From NCBI GenBank assembly GCA_905250125.1, contig CAJNOL010001355.1:1-64000 (forward strand): DNA of 64,000 bases. The letters run 5' to 3'. Each line of letters begins with the position of its first letter. Positions within the stretch are counted from its first letter, which is position 1. Made by a program: the position numbers and the translations under genes. The notes beneath the pieces are model-generated. The model made no database searches. It saw only the letters and a list, made by a program, of their open reading frames with translations, and was not told the origin of the DNA. This DNA comes from Rotaria sordida (taxonomy: Eukaryota; Rotifera; Eurotatoria; Philodinida; Philodinidae). Positions 11,501 to 24,422 of this stretch are shown here, one piece after another.

Positions 11501-13640
11501 TAAAATATTTAGATCAGAAGAAATTATTTCAATATTAAAAAATAGTATCTCATATATTTTCTCATCGTTATTATAATCGAATTTATTTTAACATAAGTAA
11601 ACAAAATCTTATTCTCTATTGTTTTCTTTTTACTGAAAATACTTTTCTCAATCTTTTTGGAATCATCATTCGATAACTTTTCTTTGCTTCTTCTATTTTA
11701 ATTTCTTCTAATGTACAAATCTAGCAAAAATATACTGCAACAGTTAAGAATAGCTTTCCAAAATTTTATGTGCTATTTAAATTAAATGTTATATTTTGAT
11801 ATTTAATACAGTTACTGGTTAAGATTTCGTATTATTCTATACAGACGCAAAAGGACCTGAACAAAAATTATTCAATTTTTCCGCATTCTGGAAACATAAT
11901 AAAACGAAAGTACCTTAACAGAATTTAACTGCTTCAGTATCGATTCCTAAGGATCTTATCGATGCCATATTCTACTAAGTGAATAAAATAATTCTATTGA
12001 GAAACATAACCGATGTACTTTATCGAAGAATAAAATATAAGTAGAATTTTCCGACCGCACTCATATTGTAATATCCATACGTCGATTATTGGATGCGAAT
12101 CATTTGTACCGAGCATGAGTTTAGTGAGTGAAGAAGAAACGCGGAACAAATGAAACATATAAGGAAAGAATGAAAGAAAGAAAATAAGGAGAAATTCCGA
12201 TGGAACACATCTATGGAGTGATCAACCTGAGGAAGTCAAATAATAGCATCAATCACGTTAAATAAAGTAAAAAGGTTAGTGGATAGAGATGATCTTGAGA
12301 AGAATTGAATTAGTATTGATCATTCGTTTTCAGCAAGCAGAACGTTTAGATGAAACGTGAACAAATGCAAAAATGATGCTCGATGGAAAATGAAAGAGAA
12401 CGAATATCATTGACTAGTCATTCGCATCATTTTGATGTCGATATTAGAAGTTAAATCGAACAACATGTGTGGAAAATAATCTCAACAGATATCTTTGTTT
12501 TTGAATTCGCTGATCAATTGATGAAAAATATTCCCATCAAACATGATTTCTTTGAGAAGTATTTGTGAATTTATCCTTTGCAAATGAAAAGTGGTTCGTA
12601 ATATCTATGATATGAAAAAAGAGATTTCATTAAATAAATAGTTTTGTGCGATAAAATGAATTTCGATGATGAAATTTTGAAATACACTATACTTGATGTG
12701 TTTAAAATATTCAAAATTGATGTTTAGATTGTTCGGTCACGAATATCAAATATTTTTTTATTCTGTCATTGCGTTGATTTAAATGGCTAACTTAATTTTC
12801 GTCTTGATTTGACATGAACAAATAGTTTAAAAATTTTTAGTGCAGTGACAGAGATCGAACCAACATTTCTAATAGGAACCAAAAAAAAACTGTTCGTTTC
12901 GTTGAGTATTGATCAGTCTGAAATAATTTGATTCGTAAACGTGCATTTATATTGAACGATCGAACGAAAAAATTTCATTTTCACCAGTGAATGCAACAAA
13001 AATAATACCTAAAAAAAATTATCCATATCGTCCTTGAACGATTTTGAAGAATGATGTTTTTTTGTTCGATGTGAAACGTTTCCTAAGACGTTGAACATTC
13101 ATTTTTGAAAGGATAAGTCTCATTTTACGAATTCTTTATCTAATCGAACTTATTTTTTCCTCGATAGATCTGTTGTTGCTGAATAACTCTACATTCAATA
13201 CGGTAGCAGTGTAACCGAAAGAGATTGACCAACAATTAAGAGTAACACTGATCTGCTTCAGGCTTATTAAAAAAATTGCTGTCATGTATCGAGTGTTTGT
13301 TTGTTCATATATGAAGAATAAAGTTATTGTCAAGTGAAAAGAAGAAGAAGAAGAACAATCTTTTGACCGATGTAACTCCGGTTCTATCGGAGTTAAAATC
13401 GAATTTCAGGTGCTTCGCAAGAATCTACTGTCGGTCCATATACTGTTATTGTTAGAAGTTTTAGACATCGATAACTGTGGACTATAAGAGATAGAATGGC
13501 ATGCAATAATGAGACTTTTTGTGGTACAAACATGAGTTGTTCTATCTGAGCTTGTAGAGACTGAGTTTGGAGACAAACGCATATTCTCATATCTATTATT
13601 GTCTGCATTGATACTTTATTTTACTATTGAACTTTCTTAC
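8584..13640. other. Five kilobases without a recognisable gene
   Basis: AT-rich sequence with only short open frames (60-88 codons, for example 9019-9255, 9968-10234 and 11337-11576), none with recognisable motifs or consistent splice partners. 12110-12460 has purine-rich, Glu/Lys/Arg-coding texture that could be decayed coding sequence, but no family could be named. A small perfect hairpin (AACTCCG/CGGAGTT) lies at about 13374-13394. Confidence 0.4.
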
Positions 13641-13644
13641 TTCC

Positions 13645-14072
13645 TCTTTGTTAGATTTTTTTTTACAGTTATCACTTTAATATATTCTATAGCTTTCTTG
13701 ACAAATTCGAGTTTGATCACTTGAAACTCTAGTATACAGCATGTATCACGTAGTTGATCCCATTGATCGAATTAATTTATGACATGAAAAATATATTTTT
13801 TCTATGTCACAATAGAAGCATGACAACCTTTATTAAAAACATGTTGTTGATAAACCTAATCATCTTTGAGAATCTAAATTTGTTGATCTGCATACTTATT
13901 GATTTCCACAATGTATTTATGACACTATACGTCAATTTCATTACTTATCATTATCATTCAAGATTTTAAAAATTTTCTCTCAATATTTGTCGAAGTTCTC
14001 TCGAATCATATTTTCTTTCTTATTAGTGTCGCATAGTTCACGACTAGGTGGTTTTAAGAGAAGGTTCATGCT
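13645..14072 (-). pseudogene. Relic of the coiled-coil/zinc-finger family
   Basis: The minus strand starts MNLLLKPPSRELCDTNKKEN at about 14069, then shows NKYADQQI and, further on, ILEFQVIKLEFVKKAIEYIK followed by VITV, which line up in order with copy 3 (NEENEIRG, NKYADEQIRI, LLEFQVAQLEFV, LKVITV). Stops and frame changes separate the blocks, and no zinc-finger exon was found downstream. This is a dead fourth family member lying between copies 2 and 3, closest to copy 3 in the LEFQV block. Confidence 0.7.
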
Positions 14073-14578
14073 GTAACGAATAGCGGCAACTTCATAAACA
14101 AGTGCTGAAAATGGAAGATTTTTAATTCTTTTTTTTGTTGTAAAAACCCATATCTGCTTGTATCATTCACATTGAATATAGCCTCTAAATAGATATTTAA
14201 AAAGTCTATTTCTAATTCACTGTTTGGTTGCTCTAATTGAAAAGCGAATTTTTTCTGTATGTAACACAGAAAAGATAAATTTCTTAAACGAAAGAATATC
14301 TGAATAATTTAAAACAACAAGTATATTTAGATAATATATCATGTTGATATTTGAAACACCGCTAATAACTTTAATCCAGAATCGATCAATAGTTTGAATG
14401 AGATAAATGAAATTCTTTTGTTCGTATAGAAAATTTTTATTCAGGATTATTTCATTTTGAAATATTCAAGTTTTCAAAAAAACATCATGTATAGTCTTTA
14501 TTATCTGCAATAAAAACGATGTGTTTTAAATACCAATGTTGAAATTAAAATTTTGTTCATCTACGCCCTTAATCATCT
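14073..14578. other. Spacer, no gene recognised
   Basis: About 0.5 kb of AT-rich DNA between the relic and the 3' end of family copy 3. No open frame or repeat of note; the shared upstream box is not obvious before the relic. Confidence 0.4.
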
Positions 14579-15386
14579 TTAGTGTTCATTGACATGTTGA
14601 GAACGATCATCATGTGTCATTTTCAATGGAAATATCATAAGGCATATAGGACATTTATTGATTTCATCCTTATCATTCAAATTGCGTCCTTTTGAATTGT
14701 TGCTATTATTGATTGATCGACTATCATCATTTGAAGATTCAACCGGCAATAAATGCGGACTTCATAAAGAAGTATAAAGATTGTAAGAAAAAAACTAAAT
14801 AATTTGCATACAAAACTTACACTGTCTGATTTGAAATTGATGATGCAGATTCAATATATAAATCTCTATTTTCACCGTGATTGTCTTTTATATGATTGAC
14901 GTGTTCAATTATCGGCTTTTCTCCAAGTTTGTCAGTTTCAGGCTTAGGTGTATTAATTTTTTCCTTTTTCTTTCTTTCCATTTGTTCGAACACAGTTATA
15001 ACTTTAAGACCTTGCATTTCACCAGTAACAAACTCAAGCTGTGCTACTTGAAACTCTAATAATTGACATTCATTGCGTAGTTCTTGAAATAATTCGATGT
15101 TTCGTGCAGCATAACAAGCACGTGTTGTGTCAATATTTTCTTCACGTTTTTCATCAAGAGTGAGTCGTTGACGTTGACAATCCTCTGCTAGAATACGGAT
15201 TTGCTCATCTGCATACTTATTCACATCATCAATGGTTTTCTGACGCCATTTATTGATCTCGTTAACGGTTTCTAGAAAGCGATCTCTCAGTTTCTCCCAA
15301 TGATGGAAGAATATTCCTCGAATTTCATTTTCTTCGTTAGTGCTGTCGGGTAACCAGCGAAAAGGTTCGGTCAAGTTGATGTTCAT
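14579..15386 (-). CDS. Coiled-coil protein with C-terminal CALCOCO-like zinc finger, family copy 3
   Basis: CDS complement(join(14579..14759,14821..15386)), 248 aa, with a 61-bp phase-2 GT-AG intron (donor GTAAGT). Exon 1 shows NEIRGIFFHHWEKL, INKWRQKT, NKYADEQIRIL, LLEFQVAQLEFV and LKVITVFEQ. Exon 2 ends with KCPICLMIFPLKM...SQHVNEH and stops directly after the last His ligand. It is head-to-head with the Roco gene, with 328 bp between start codons, so the two probably share a promoter region. Function not recognised; the finger resembles CALCOCO/TAX1BP1 UBZ fingers. Confidence 0.77.
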
Positions 15387-15627
15387 AGTTCAACAAATAT
15401 CTATAACATTCCATAAAATTTATAATTGATGAATACAAAATGATGAATCATTTCTATGAAATTTTAATTATCTTCATAAGTTCTATATAGTTTTTATTTA
15501 TAATAATTACGTTTTGTCATTCACAATTATTCATTGTTTTGATGTATAGAGAAAAGAAAAAGAAAAAAAATGAGCTTGAACAGTTAAAAAATAACTGGAA
15601 AGAAATTGATTCTTTCAAATAATGTGT

Positions 15628-15655
15628 TGCCGAGCAAATAAGTGAAAGAACAGAG
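15628..15655 (-). promoter_or_regulatory. Conserved upstream box of family copy 3
   Basis: GAGCAAATAAGTGAAAGAAC (about 15632-15651) lies about 245 bp before the ATG at 15386 and matches the boxes of copies 1 and 2 at most positions. It is followed by TCGACAAC and a T-rich run as in the others. It sits only about 60-80 bp from the Roco start on the other strand. Confidence 0.45.
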
Positions 15656-15714
15656 AATAACTACTTCGACAACATTTTTTATTTCTTGATTTCTTCATTC
15701 AAACATACACAATA

Positions 15715-18700
15715 ATGGCTAGCAGCGATCGTCGAACAAGTTTGTCTCCAAGTGAACGACAACGAACTAAAAGTCAATCATCTTACCGATCATATCGAAC
15801 AACGCCAAATACGCCTTTATATGAAGAAGATGATCAACGAGAAAAAACATCTTCACAAACATCAAGACGAAGTACTCGCGAAACGAATCCAACAAAACGT
15901 TCAGAAAGTTCAACAAGTAATCGATCAAGTGCTGCATTATCTCCAATATCGAATGCATCGAGAAAACCAAGATCTAGTTTAAAACCATCAGCATCACCAA
16001 CAACAAATCGTAGATCAGTTTCAAGGAGAAAAAGGAGACCACTAAGTGTGATTGATATTGAAAGAAGACAATTATCAGAACCAAATGATTCTGAAAAACA
16101 AGACCTAACTGCACAAGGTCTTTCTATGGTACCAGCAGAAATCTTTGAATGTACGTTTATTAATAGTTTTAATTAATTGAATATGATTTCTATATGATTT
16201 TTTTCCTAGTTATTACTCTTCGTCGATTAATTTTATCAAATAATAATCTATCAGGTTTACCACCAGCAATAAATTCATTAATTAATCTTGAATATCTTGA
16301 TCTATCACATAATCCATTAGTTGTTAACAATGGTTTTGATGATTATTCATGTTTTCCACGTGAATTTAATAATTTAAAAAGTCTTAAAACATTAATTTTA
16401 TCTGAATGTGCATTGAAATATATTCCAGTTGCTGTTTGGAATGTAGTTAGTCTTCAAACACTTGATTTAAGCCGAAATAAAGTTGGTTATATTGTTGGCG
16501 ATATTGGTAAATTAAACAATACATTCCATTTTTTTTTTCGAAAAATAATTAATGTTTTTTTTTTGAAGGAAAATACGACAAGGAATAACTTTGAGTAATT
16601 CTTTTCTCAATTTAACAGTACAAATAACGAGAATATAAATATTTCGAGACTTTCTTTGTTAAAAATTTTTTGAAATTTCACAAACTCTCAAGAATACGAA
16701 TATCTATATCAAAACTTTTCCATCAATCTACAAAACAAAACAAAATAAAATCTACTATGTTCTTTTTACTAAATATTTTAATTCGTTTTTTTTTAATTAA
16801 CAGGTAATTTAAGCGATATTCGACATCTTCGTTTATCTCATATGGATCTTGATACACTTCCACCTGAAATTGGTTTTTGTGATAAACTTGAAACAATTGA
16901 TTTAACAGAAAATCCAATTGATAATTTACCTGAAACCTTAGTTGAATGTCGTCAATTATATGAATTTAAAATAAATTATAAAACATTTTATAAATTGCTT
17001 GATGTTTATATGTTACAATTAATTGAAGAAGGAAAAATTCGTTCTGAACATATACCACAAGTTATATTTGAACTAGAAAATTTACGTATATTAGATTTGA
17101 ATAATACAAAAATAAATTCCATATCAAATGAACATATGTTATTAAATCTTACTGAATTATATCTATCAAATAATTCATTTTTTGATATACCAGAAGCAAT
17201 ATGTACAATAGAAAAATTAAAAATCCTAGATATGTCACATAATCGTATTCCAACAATACCAGAGTATTTTATTAAAATGAAACAATTAGAAATAGTAAAC
17301 TTTTCATATAATAAATTAACTTTACTTTCTAAGATTTTTGCTTATTTACCAATATTAAAAGAACTAATTATTAGTCATAATAAACTCGATACAATTGAAA
17401 ATGAATTTTCAAAAACTCAATCATTATTAACACTTGATTTATCTTATAATAATTTAAAATATTTACCTGATGAATTATGTGAACTTGCACAATTAGAAAC
17501 ACTTGATTTACGATACAATAAACTTGAATATCTTCCATCTAATATTCGTCATATGATTGGACTTAAATCCATGAATACATTTGTTGGTACATTTCAACGT
17601 TTTGGGCTTCATCTTTTAGGTAATTTAATTACTAATCCACCGAGTTATATATGGAAATCAACAAATATACAGACATTATTTAATTATATTGAAGTAAAAG
17701 AAAAAAATCTTACAAATAGTTTTTATCATCTAAAATTAATTCTAATTGGACCAAAAAATATTGGTAAAACAACATTAGCAAGAAAACTTGTTAATAATCG
17801 AAAAAAAGTTTCAAATACACGAAAAACTATTGATATGTATGTTTCTATTCTTCAACAAAAACAATTAAACAATGATGAACAAGATAATTCTCAACAACAA
17901 CAACAACAACAAACATCAAATGATCCTACATCATCTGCATTAGTTGATCAATGGATTGAAAATCGTATATCAACTAGTGGTGATTATCTTTATAGTCGAC
18001 ATTTAAAACTAAAACGAATAAATCCACCACCACTTAAAACTTATCGATCAATTGAAACAACGAATTCTATTATAAATAAATCAACACTTATTACAAAAAA
18101 TAATTTTTATTGTACAATATTTGATTTAGAAAATGAACCATGTTTTGAAATACTTTATCCATTAATTTATGATTCAAATGCTTTATATATATTACCCGTT
18201 AATTTAACTATTCTATTAAATAATTTTCAAGTAACTACTAATTTAGGAAATATCAATGAGTAAGTATAGATTTATAAATAAATCAAGTCAATAAGATTTA
18301 TATTTTATTTTAAGAGATGAAAATTCATCAACAATAATTAATTTTGATGCATTATTGACAAACGATTGGTTATATTATCATATATTTCGTTATCTCGAAT
18401 CAATATCTGATCATTGTCAACAAGTATCTATTACAATTCTTGGTTTAATTGATGATTCTCAGTTAACATCAAATGATCGACAACAACAACAACTTCTTGA
18501 TGAAATTCGTTCAAAAGTGAATGCATTTTTAATTGATGAAGGAGATCAACGAGAAAATATCAAGTTTTATTTGGAGTATTTTCTAGAACCAATTCATATA
18601 AATGATGATCAAATATCATCATTAATAATTGAACAATTAGAAACGATTGCTCAACAATGGAATATTGTACATCACAAACAAAAACGACAACTTATTAAAC

Positions 18701-19923
18701 AACGTTTTGCTTTTCTTAAACATGATGCTTTAATAATCAATTATGATACTTGTTTAAAAAGGTTCGAACAACAAAAACAAGTTCCATTAATTTTATCAGA
18801 CAATGACGATGAAATCGAAGAAAATAAACAACTTATTGAAGAAGAACTAAATTCAATGTCGTTCGATGAATGTCTTGATTATTTAAAATTAATTGGAGAT
18901 ATGTTTTGTTTCGGTCAAAAATCTCATATGAGAATTCTTATAAAACCTTATCATTTATTAAATAAAATATTATCTAATACTCTATTTCGTCCTAATATTG
19001 ATCAATGGTTAAATTATGATGATAATATGGTATTTCGTTTTTCTGGTTATTATCCATCAGAAAAATTATTTGATATTGATCGACAACGTTTATTAACACG
19101 TGGCGAATTTACATGGAATATGCTTAATGTTTTATTTTATGAACAAAATAATAATAATATTAGTTTAACTGAACAAAAAATATTTGATTATTGTTATTTA
19201 ATGGAACGATTATATCTTGGTTATTTAAATCAATCAAATCTAAATTGTAAGAATAAATTATTAAATTTTTATTCATAATATTTTTCTTTGTTGTTGTTTT
19301 TTTTTTTTGATCGTGAATTTACAACAAGTTATTTTGTTTGCCCATGGTTAATGAACGAAAAATGTTTAGATATTGATTATATAAATTATTTTAAATCACT
19401 TGAACAAAAACGTCAATATGAACATCTTCAATGTGAACAATCAAGACGTATAAAACAACAACAATTATGGTTTTCAATAGATAACAAAGAAAATATTGAA
19501 AATGAAAGTTCATTACAAATAAATACAATGAATTTAACTCAAAAAGAAGTTTATCAAAACATTTCAATTATAATTTCAGAATTACCATCAGTTGATCAAA
19601 TTCAAATATTTGATTCACAAATAATAAATCAAGATTCTATTCAAACAATAAAAATTTTAAATGGTGATTCAAATATTTTACCAAATGGATTTTATGAACG
19701 TTTATTAATATGTTTACATCCTCTATTTTATGAACGACTTGATTATTATAATTTAACACTTGGACGAACTATAGATAGAAATTTAATTAAAATTGAACGA
19801 TTTGATGAACACAATCAAATTCATCTTACAATTAATAATAATTTACTCGAACGTATACAAAATATTCTCACACACAATCTTTTCTCATTTTATTCTACTA
19901 AAAATCTCCGAATAGAAACATAA
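15715..19923 (+). CDS. Roco-family protein (leucine-rich repeats, Roc, COR)
   Basis: join(15715..16150,16210..16506,16804..18259,18315..19246,19310..19923), 1244 aa. Order: a basic Ser/Arg-rich head (1-130), about 13 leucine-rich repeats (about 140-500), a Roc GTPase-like domain with P-loop GPKNIGKT (about 557), then COR (about 730-1200; DECLDYLKLIGDMFCFG, LPNGFYERLLICLHPLF). No kinase domain follows, so the layout is closer to MFHAS1-type Roco proteins than to LRRK. The Roc switch is unusual: IFDLENEP replaces the DxAGQE motif and ILGLIDD replaces the usual TxxD, suggesting altered GTP binding. Introns 1-3 are canonical. Intron 4 (19247-19309) keeps GTAAGA but ends in TG, not AG; that junction restores both phase and the COR-B homology. 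The AG at 19327-19328 would shift the frame. Confidence 0.82.
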
Positions 19924-20123
19924 AGAAAAAAAGAAAACATGTTTTTAATTCATTTAATTCTTTTTATTTAGTTTTTTTTGTATGTAAAAATAAAACAAAA
20001 CAAAACAAAAAGAAAAGAAAAGAAACAAAAATATTCGCTAAATGAGAAAAATAAACAAAAGGATTTAAACTACGCAGCAATATTATAAACAAATGAAATA
20101 AATGGTTAGAATCTACAAACGAC

Positions 20124-20165
20124 TTGTATATATATCTATATATATATATGTGTATATATACACTG
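20124..20165. repeat. TA-rich microsatellite
   Basis: Alternating TATATATC/TATATATG in the 281-bp spacer between the convergent 3' ends of the Roco gene and UBE2A. Confidence 0.8.
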
Positions 20166-20204
20166 TTACTGATTTTTAATATTAAAAGAAAAAGACAAAC
20201 ATGA

Positions 20205-20884
20205 CTAGTCACTTGAACCAGGAGGAGATGAAGTTGATGATGTTGTTTCAACATTATTCTTTTTATCCGTTGCTAATTTTCCATTATGATCTTCATCATT
20301 CTCATCGCCTTCTAATAGTTGTTGATCGATACATTCTCGTACACGTCGTTCATATTCTCGACGATGATTTTGATACAGCATAGCTGCTTCAGAATTAGCT
20401 GGTGAAGCTGGATTTGGATCAGTTAATAATGAACGAATAGAAATAAGTAATGTTGATACATCTAAACTAGCACTCCAACGATGTTGTAATATATCAAGAC
20501 AAATCGAACCATCCATATCTATTAAAAATAAATACAGTGATATATATATATATATATGTAAATATTTTTAATATTTAAAAATTAAATCTTACATATATTT
20601 GGATGAAATATTTTTGTAACAAATTTGACTTCCGGTGGATGATTTGGATAATCTTGTGGAAATTTAAGTGATAAAACAAAACTTCCATCTTCAAAAAGAC
20701 TATCTTCTGGTCCATCTAATATAGCATTCCAATGGAATATATTATCTGAATTAACAGGTGCTGCATTTATTCCTTCAACTGGATTTTGTGTTAAATCACG
20801 TAAATCACGCATTAAACGACGTTGAGCTGTAATTGCTGTTGTTGTTGCCATTGGCACATTTGATGATGAAGTTGGTGAGCTCAT
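20205..20884 (-). CDS. UBE2A: Ubiquitin-conjugating enzyme E2, RAD6/UBE2A type
   Basis: CDS complement(join(20205..20518,20593..20884)), 201 aa, one 74-bp intron. The core is that of RAD6: [46 protein letters not shown], then [15 protein letters not shown] with the catalytic Cys, and [16 protein letters not shown]. Family knowledge: RAD6/UBE2A mono-ubiquitinates PCNA and histone H2B with RING partners. Compared with the usual ~152 residues it carries about 20 extra Ser/Thr-rich residues before RRLMRD and an acidic, Ser-rich tail of about 35 residues after the E2 fold, somewhat like the acidic tail of yeast Rad6. It converges on the Roco gene. Symbol is by family resemblance. Confidence 0.92.
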
Positions 20885-21588
20885 AATTTTTAGTTAAAAG
20901 AAAACAATATTGTAAAAAAAATAATCTAGAAAAAGACAATAGATATAACATCGTTTTATCAATACATGCTAAATAAAAAGACAATAACCATATGTTAAAG
21001 ATTCGAAAAGAAAGAAAAAACTAACATTAAAATGGCGCACAAGAAAAAAAAATATATGTTTGTACATTCTCGTTATGTTAAATAGAAATGGAAGTTTTCA
21101 AGTTATTGGATTTGTACTCAAAAGTATAATCATATATATTATTGTGTTTGTCATCTAGAACGTTCGAAGAAAGAAAAACAATTTCTTAAATAACCAATCC
21201 ATAAAAAGAAAAAGATGTCGTTGAGTTTTTTTTTTAACTCCATAGATACTAAAGAAATAATAAGAAAATGACAGTAACTAAAAGTTTACTGAGTACAGAT
21301 GCAGTACAAATATAGTTCTTGTTCTTTTTGCAGCATCGTTGAGTATTTATAAAGTATTTAATGGAAGAAAAAGTAATCAACTATTCTCTGGATCTAATAC
21401 AATTTAAATTAATGTATAACATTGCATTCAAGCATTAAATATGACAGAAAATTTCATAATATGACTCACAATCTAGATAAAGTTTTTATCTATTTAGAAG
21501 AAAAATGACGTAATAACAAAAAATGAATCATTTTTAATCATAATTAATATTTGTTAAGTTATTTTGTATTTGGAGTATATCAGTGAAT
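20885..21588. other. Upstream flank of UBE2A, no other gene seen
   Basis: About 0.7 kb of AT-rich DNA between the UBE2A start and the first hAT-like element; presumably contains the UBE2A promoter. No clear motif was identified. Confidence 0.4.
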
Positions 21589-22764
21589 CAGAGCTCCGCG
21601 TAGGATGGAGTGGGACAAAAAAAATCTTTCCATAGGATGAACTATTGTGGACTATCCTATGTAGAATGAGACTATCTTCAAAAAAATTTTTATCACACGG
21701 GATGGGACTATGCTCAAATATTCTGTCTCACATAGGGTAGGATGGGGTGGAAAATTTTCCGTCTCATCCCATTGCATTCATCCCATGGGACTTCACACTA
21801 GTGAAATATCTTATTAAAAAGTTTCTGGTGACATCTATCGTTTTCATTAATACTAATAAATTTTACATCATTTCATTTTGTATTTCAAAATTTTATTATA
21901 ACAAAGTGCATATTTCTTTTACTTATTTTCACAATGAAATAACACATTTCATTTTCTTTATGAATGTAAACTGTTTCTACTTTCATGTGAGTTTCATCAT
22001 CACCTACCAACGGGGATCATTTTTCGTCTACTAGGAGATAACTTTTGGGCATAACTATGTGAATTGAGTATTCATGGACCAGAACTCGATGTAAATACAC
22101 ACGACTAAAAACATGATTGACAACTGACAAAGTCTTGAATTAGTTCAAATTGTTCTTTTATACGAGATTTCTTGGCTGGAAAACCAGAAATCTGCCAAAA
22201 AACCAAAGATAATTTATTCTTTGTGTTTTTAATGACTTTATAATTCAATGGATGTTTTTCTAGTAAGTGGGTAATTCATTCAGTTGTAAATTCATGAACA
22301 GCTGATGAAGAATCAACAATAGAAGAAGAGGATAAAGTGATGATAGAAGAATACGAAACAGTGGCCAAGCTTAATGAATGACATTGATCAGATTGACATT
22401 GAACAGCAGACGATGAATTATCCGAAGATAAACTATCGATTGTAAGTAAAAGCAGAATCAAATTATTTGTTACTATTATAATAGACCGAATTACGTTGTT
22501 ACTATATATATTGATTGATTGTTACTTGTTTTATCGAATCCTGATGATTACAGTGCTTAACCACTTACAGAGTAAGGAAACAAATTATTTCTCACTTGTT
22601 TCGCTCGAATAATCAAGAAAGACATCTATTTCGAAACAATTATTTTGTTCTTAATAGAAATCTGTAAAAGACGTGTCCCATGTGATCCCATGGGATGTTT
22701 TTCAAAAGAGTTGCATCCGATGAAACCAATGGAATGGGATTGTCCCATTCCATGCGGAGCCCTG
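21589..22764 (-). mobile_element. hAT-like transposon, decayed, with 8-bp target duplication
   Basis: The ends are inverted: CAGAGCTCCGCGTAGGATGG at 21589 and the complement CAGGGCTCCGCATGGAATGG at 22764, a CAG-start typical of hAT elements. The flanks CAGTGAAT (21581-21588) and GAATGAAT (22765-22772) agree at 6 of 8 positions, fitting an old 8-bp duplication. Several sub-terminal GGGATGGGA / TCCCATCCC motifs repeat inside each end. On the minus strand near 22115-22300 a fragment reads VFWQISGFPAKKSR then FVSCQSC, resembling the BED zinc-finger region of hAT transposases. No full transposase frame remains. 1176 bp. Confidence 0.75.
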
Positions 22765-22772
22765 GAATGAAT

Positions 22773-24414
22773 ATATAAACTACGTCGATCGTTTTTTATA
22801 AACAAGCAATGCCATCTTACAAAACTTATAACTAAAATTTTATATTATCAATACCTCTTTTATTACTTATGCAATTCAAAGCTTACTGGTGATCTGTTGT
22901 ATGTCATTATTTTTTATTTCTTTCTAATACCAATGATAGACTTCAATAGGAATGAGTAGGAAGTGCATATCTCGGGAATGATGATAATAAACAAACTATA
23001 GTTTTAGAAAATCATCAAAGAATAGTTTTGACGTTTTCTCATATTAATTCATCATTAATTCAAATCTTTAGAAGAAATACATGATAGAATGTTTACTGTT
23101 TCGGTAACTTATTGATTTTGACATGCATGTCACGGTCGAGAGACCGAAAATAAATTCTATCGTTTGTTTTAATGATCTTATATGATCGTTGAAAATTCAT
23201 ATCAATCGATTACTGTAGATTTTTTCATCTTACAGAATTCTACTTGATCTAGTAAATTTTATTACAGTTCTTATTGACTGATATTCTATTTTTCGCTATA
23301 TATGATTACTATAATGTGTTCTTTTGATCGTTCAATAGGATAATTCATAAGATTTCGAATGCATTTTTTTTATTTGTGCTTAATTAAAAGAATATGAAAT
23401 AAACATTATGTCTGTCATTATTGTTCATCTTTAAGAAATCTTACGAGAGAATAAGTCATTCGTGGAAAAAAAATTAGAAGTAATCGTGATAAAAATTGAT
23501 CAAAGTTATGAAGGCTTGATCGTCAGACTTATTGAAACCTTTTGAATAAAGGTTACTATGGATATACGTAAAACATAACACAATCAGATACTACAGTAGA
23601 CGTCAACTCATAAGAATAAAGACTTATAGATATCCTCTTAAGACCTGCTTGTAATGTAAACTAATATGACTGCAAAAAAAAACAACTCGATTTTTATGAA
23701 GTTCGTCTTTGAAGTGCAACAGATTCTTATTCTTTTCTTTGGATGTTCGAAAAGAAAGTAAATTTAATCTTTTTTAAAGTAAACTTCACTTTTCGAGTTA
23801 ATATATGAAAATATTTTTTGTATTTTGAACGAGTTAACTTGTAATACAAATATAAAAATCAATCAAAACAGAATTTAGTAACAATTTCATGTGGAACTGA
23901 TTAAATCGTTTGCTCACCTTTAACCAACTTTAATCCTGAAATAATAATGCTAAGTATACACTGAAAAACTACATACGATTTGGCTTCTATTGTATCAAGA
24001 CTATTGCATCATTGGTTAATATATCAGTCATCGTAGGATTACTATATTGCAAAGCTCTAATGGCGTATCTAACTCTTTCGTCTCGATCTTTTCTCTCATC
24101 TCCTTACAAATAAATATTAATTTCAGCAAAGAGTTTATTTGTATGTGGTATACTATTTTTTGTAAAATACTGATTTTTATTGTTAATGTTTTCGAAAATA
24201 TAAAGTAAGAGTTGATTATTTTCTTTGTCGTCTCAACTTCATAAAATTATTGGATGTTCTTGTGAAATAGTTTTTGTTCTTTTGCCTTAAATAAACACTT
24301 ATTAATTAGATTAGATTCTTAAGAAGATTTACATGATAGTTACTTGATTGTTGACACGTATCATGCTGTAGTATATCATGAATATTTTTTTGTATCAGAA
24401 TTTTAGTCATCCAA
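22773..24414. other. Spacer, no gene recognised
   Basis: About 1.6 kb of AT-rich DNA between the two hAT-like elements with no open frame above 60 codons and no recognisable motif. Confidence 0.45.
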
Positions 24415-24422
24415 GTTCTTTG

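Noticed and set aside
13393-13608. 71-codon minus-strand frame as the missing zinc-finger exon of the family relic
   Set aside because: It contains no CPIC or HxNEH pattern and does not resemble the finger exons of the other copies.
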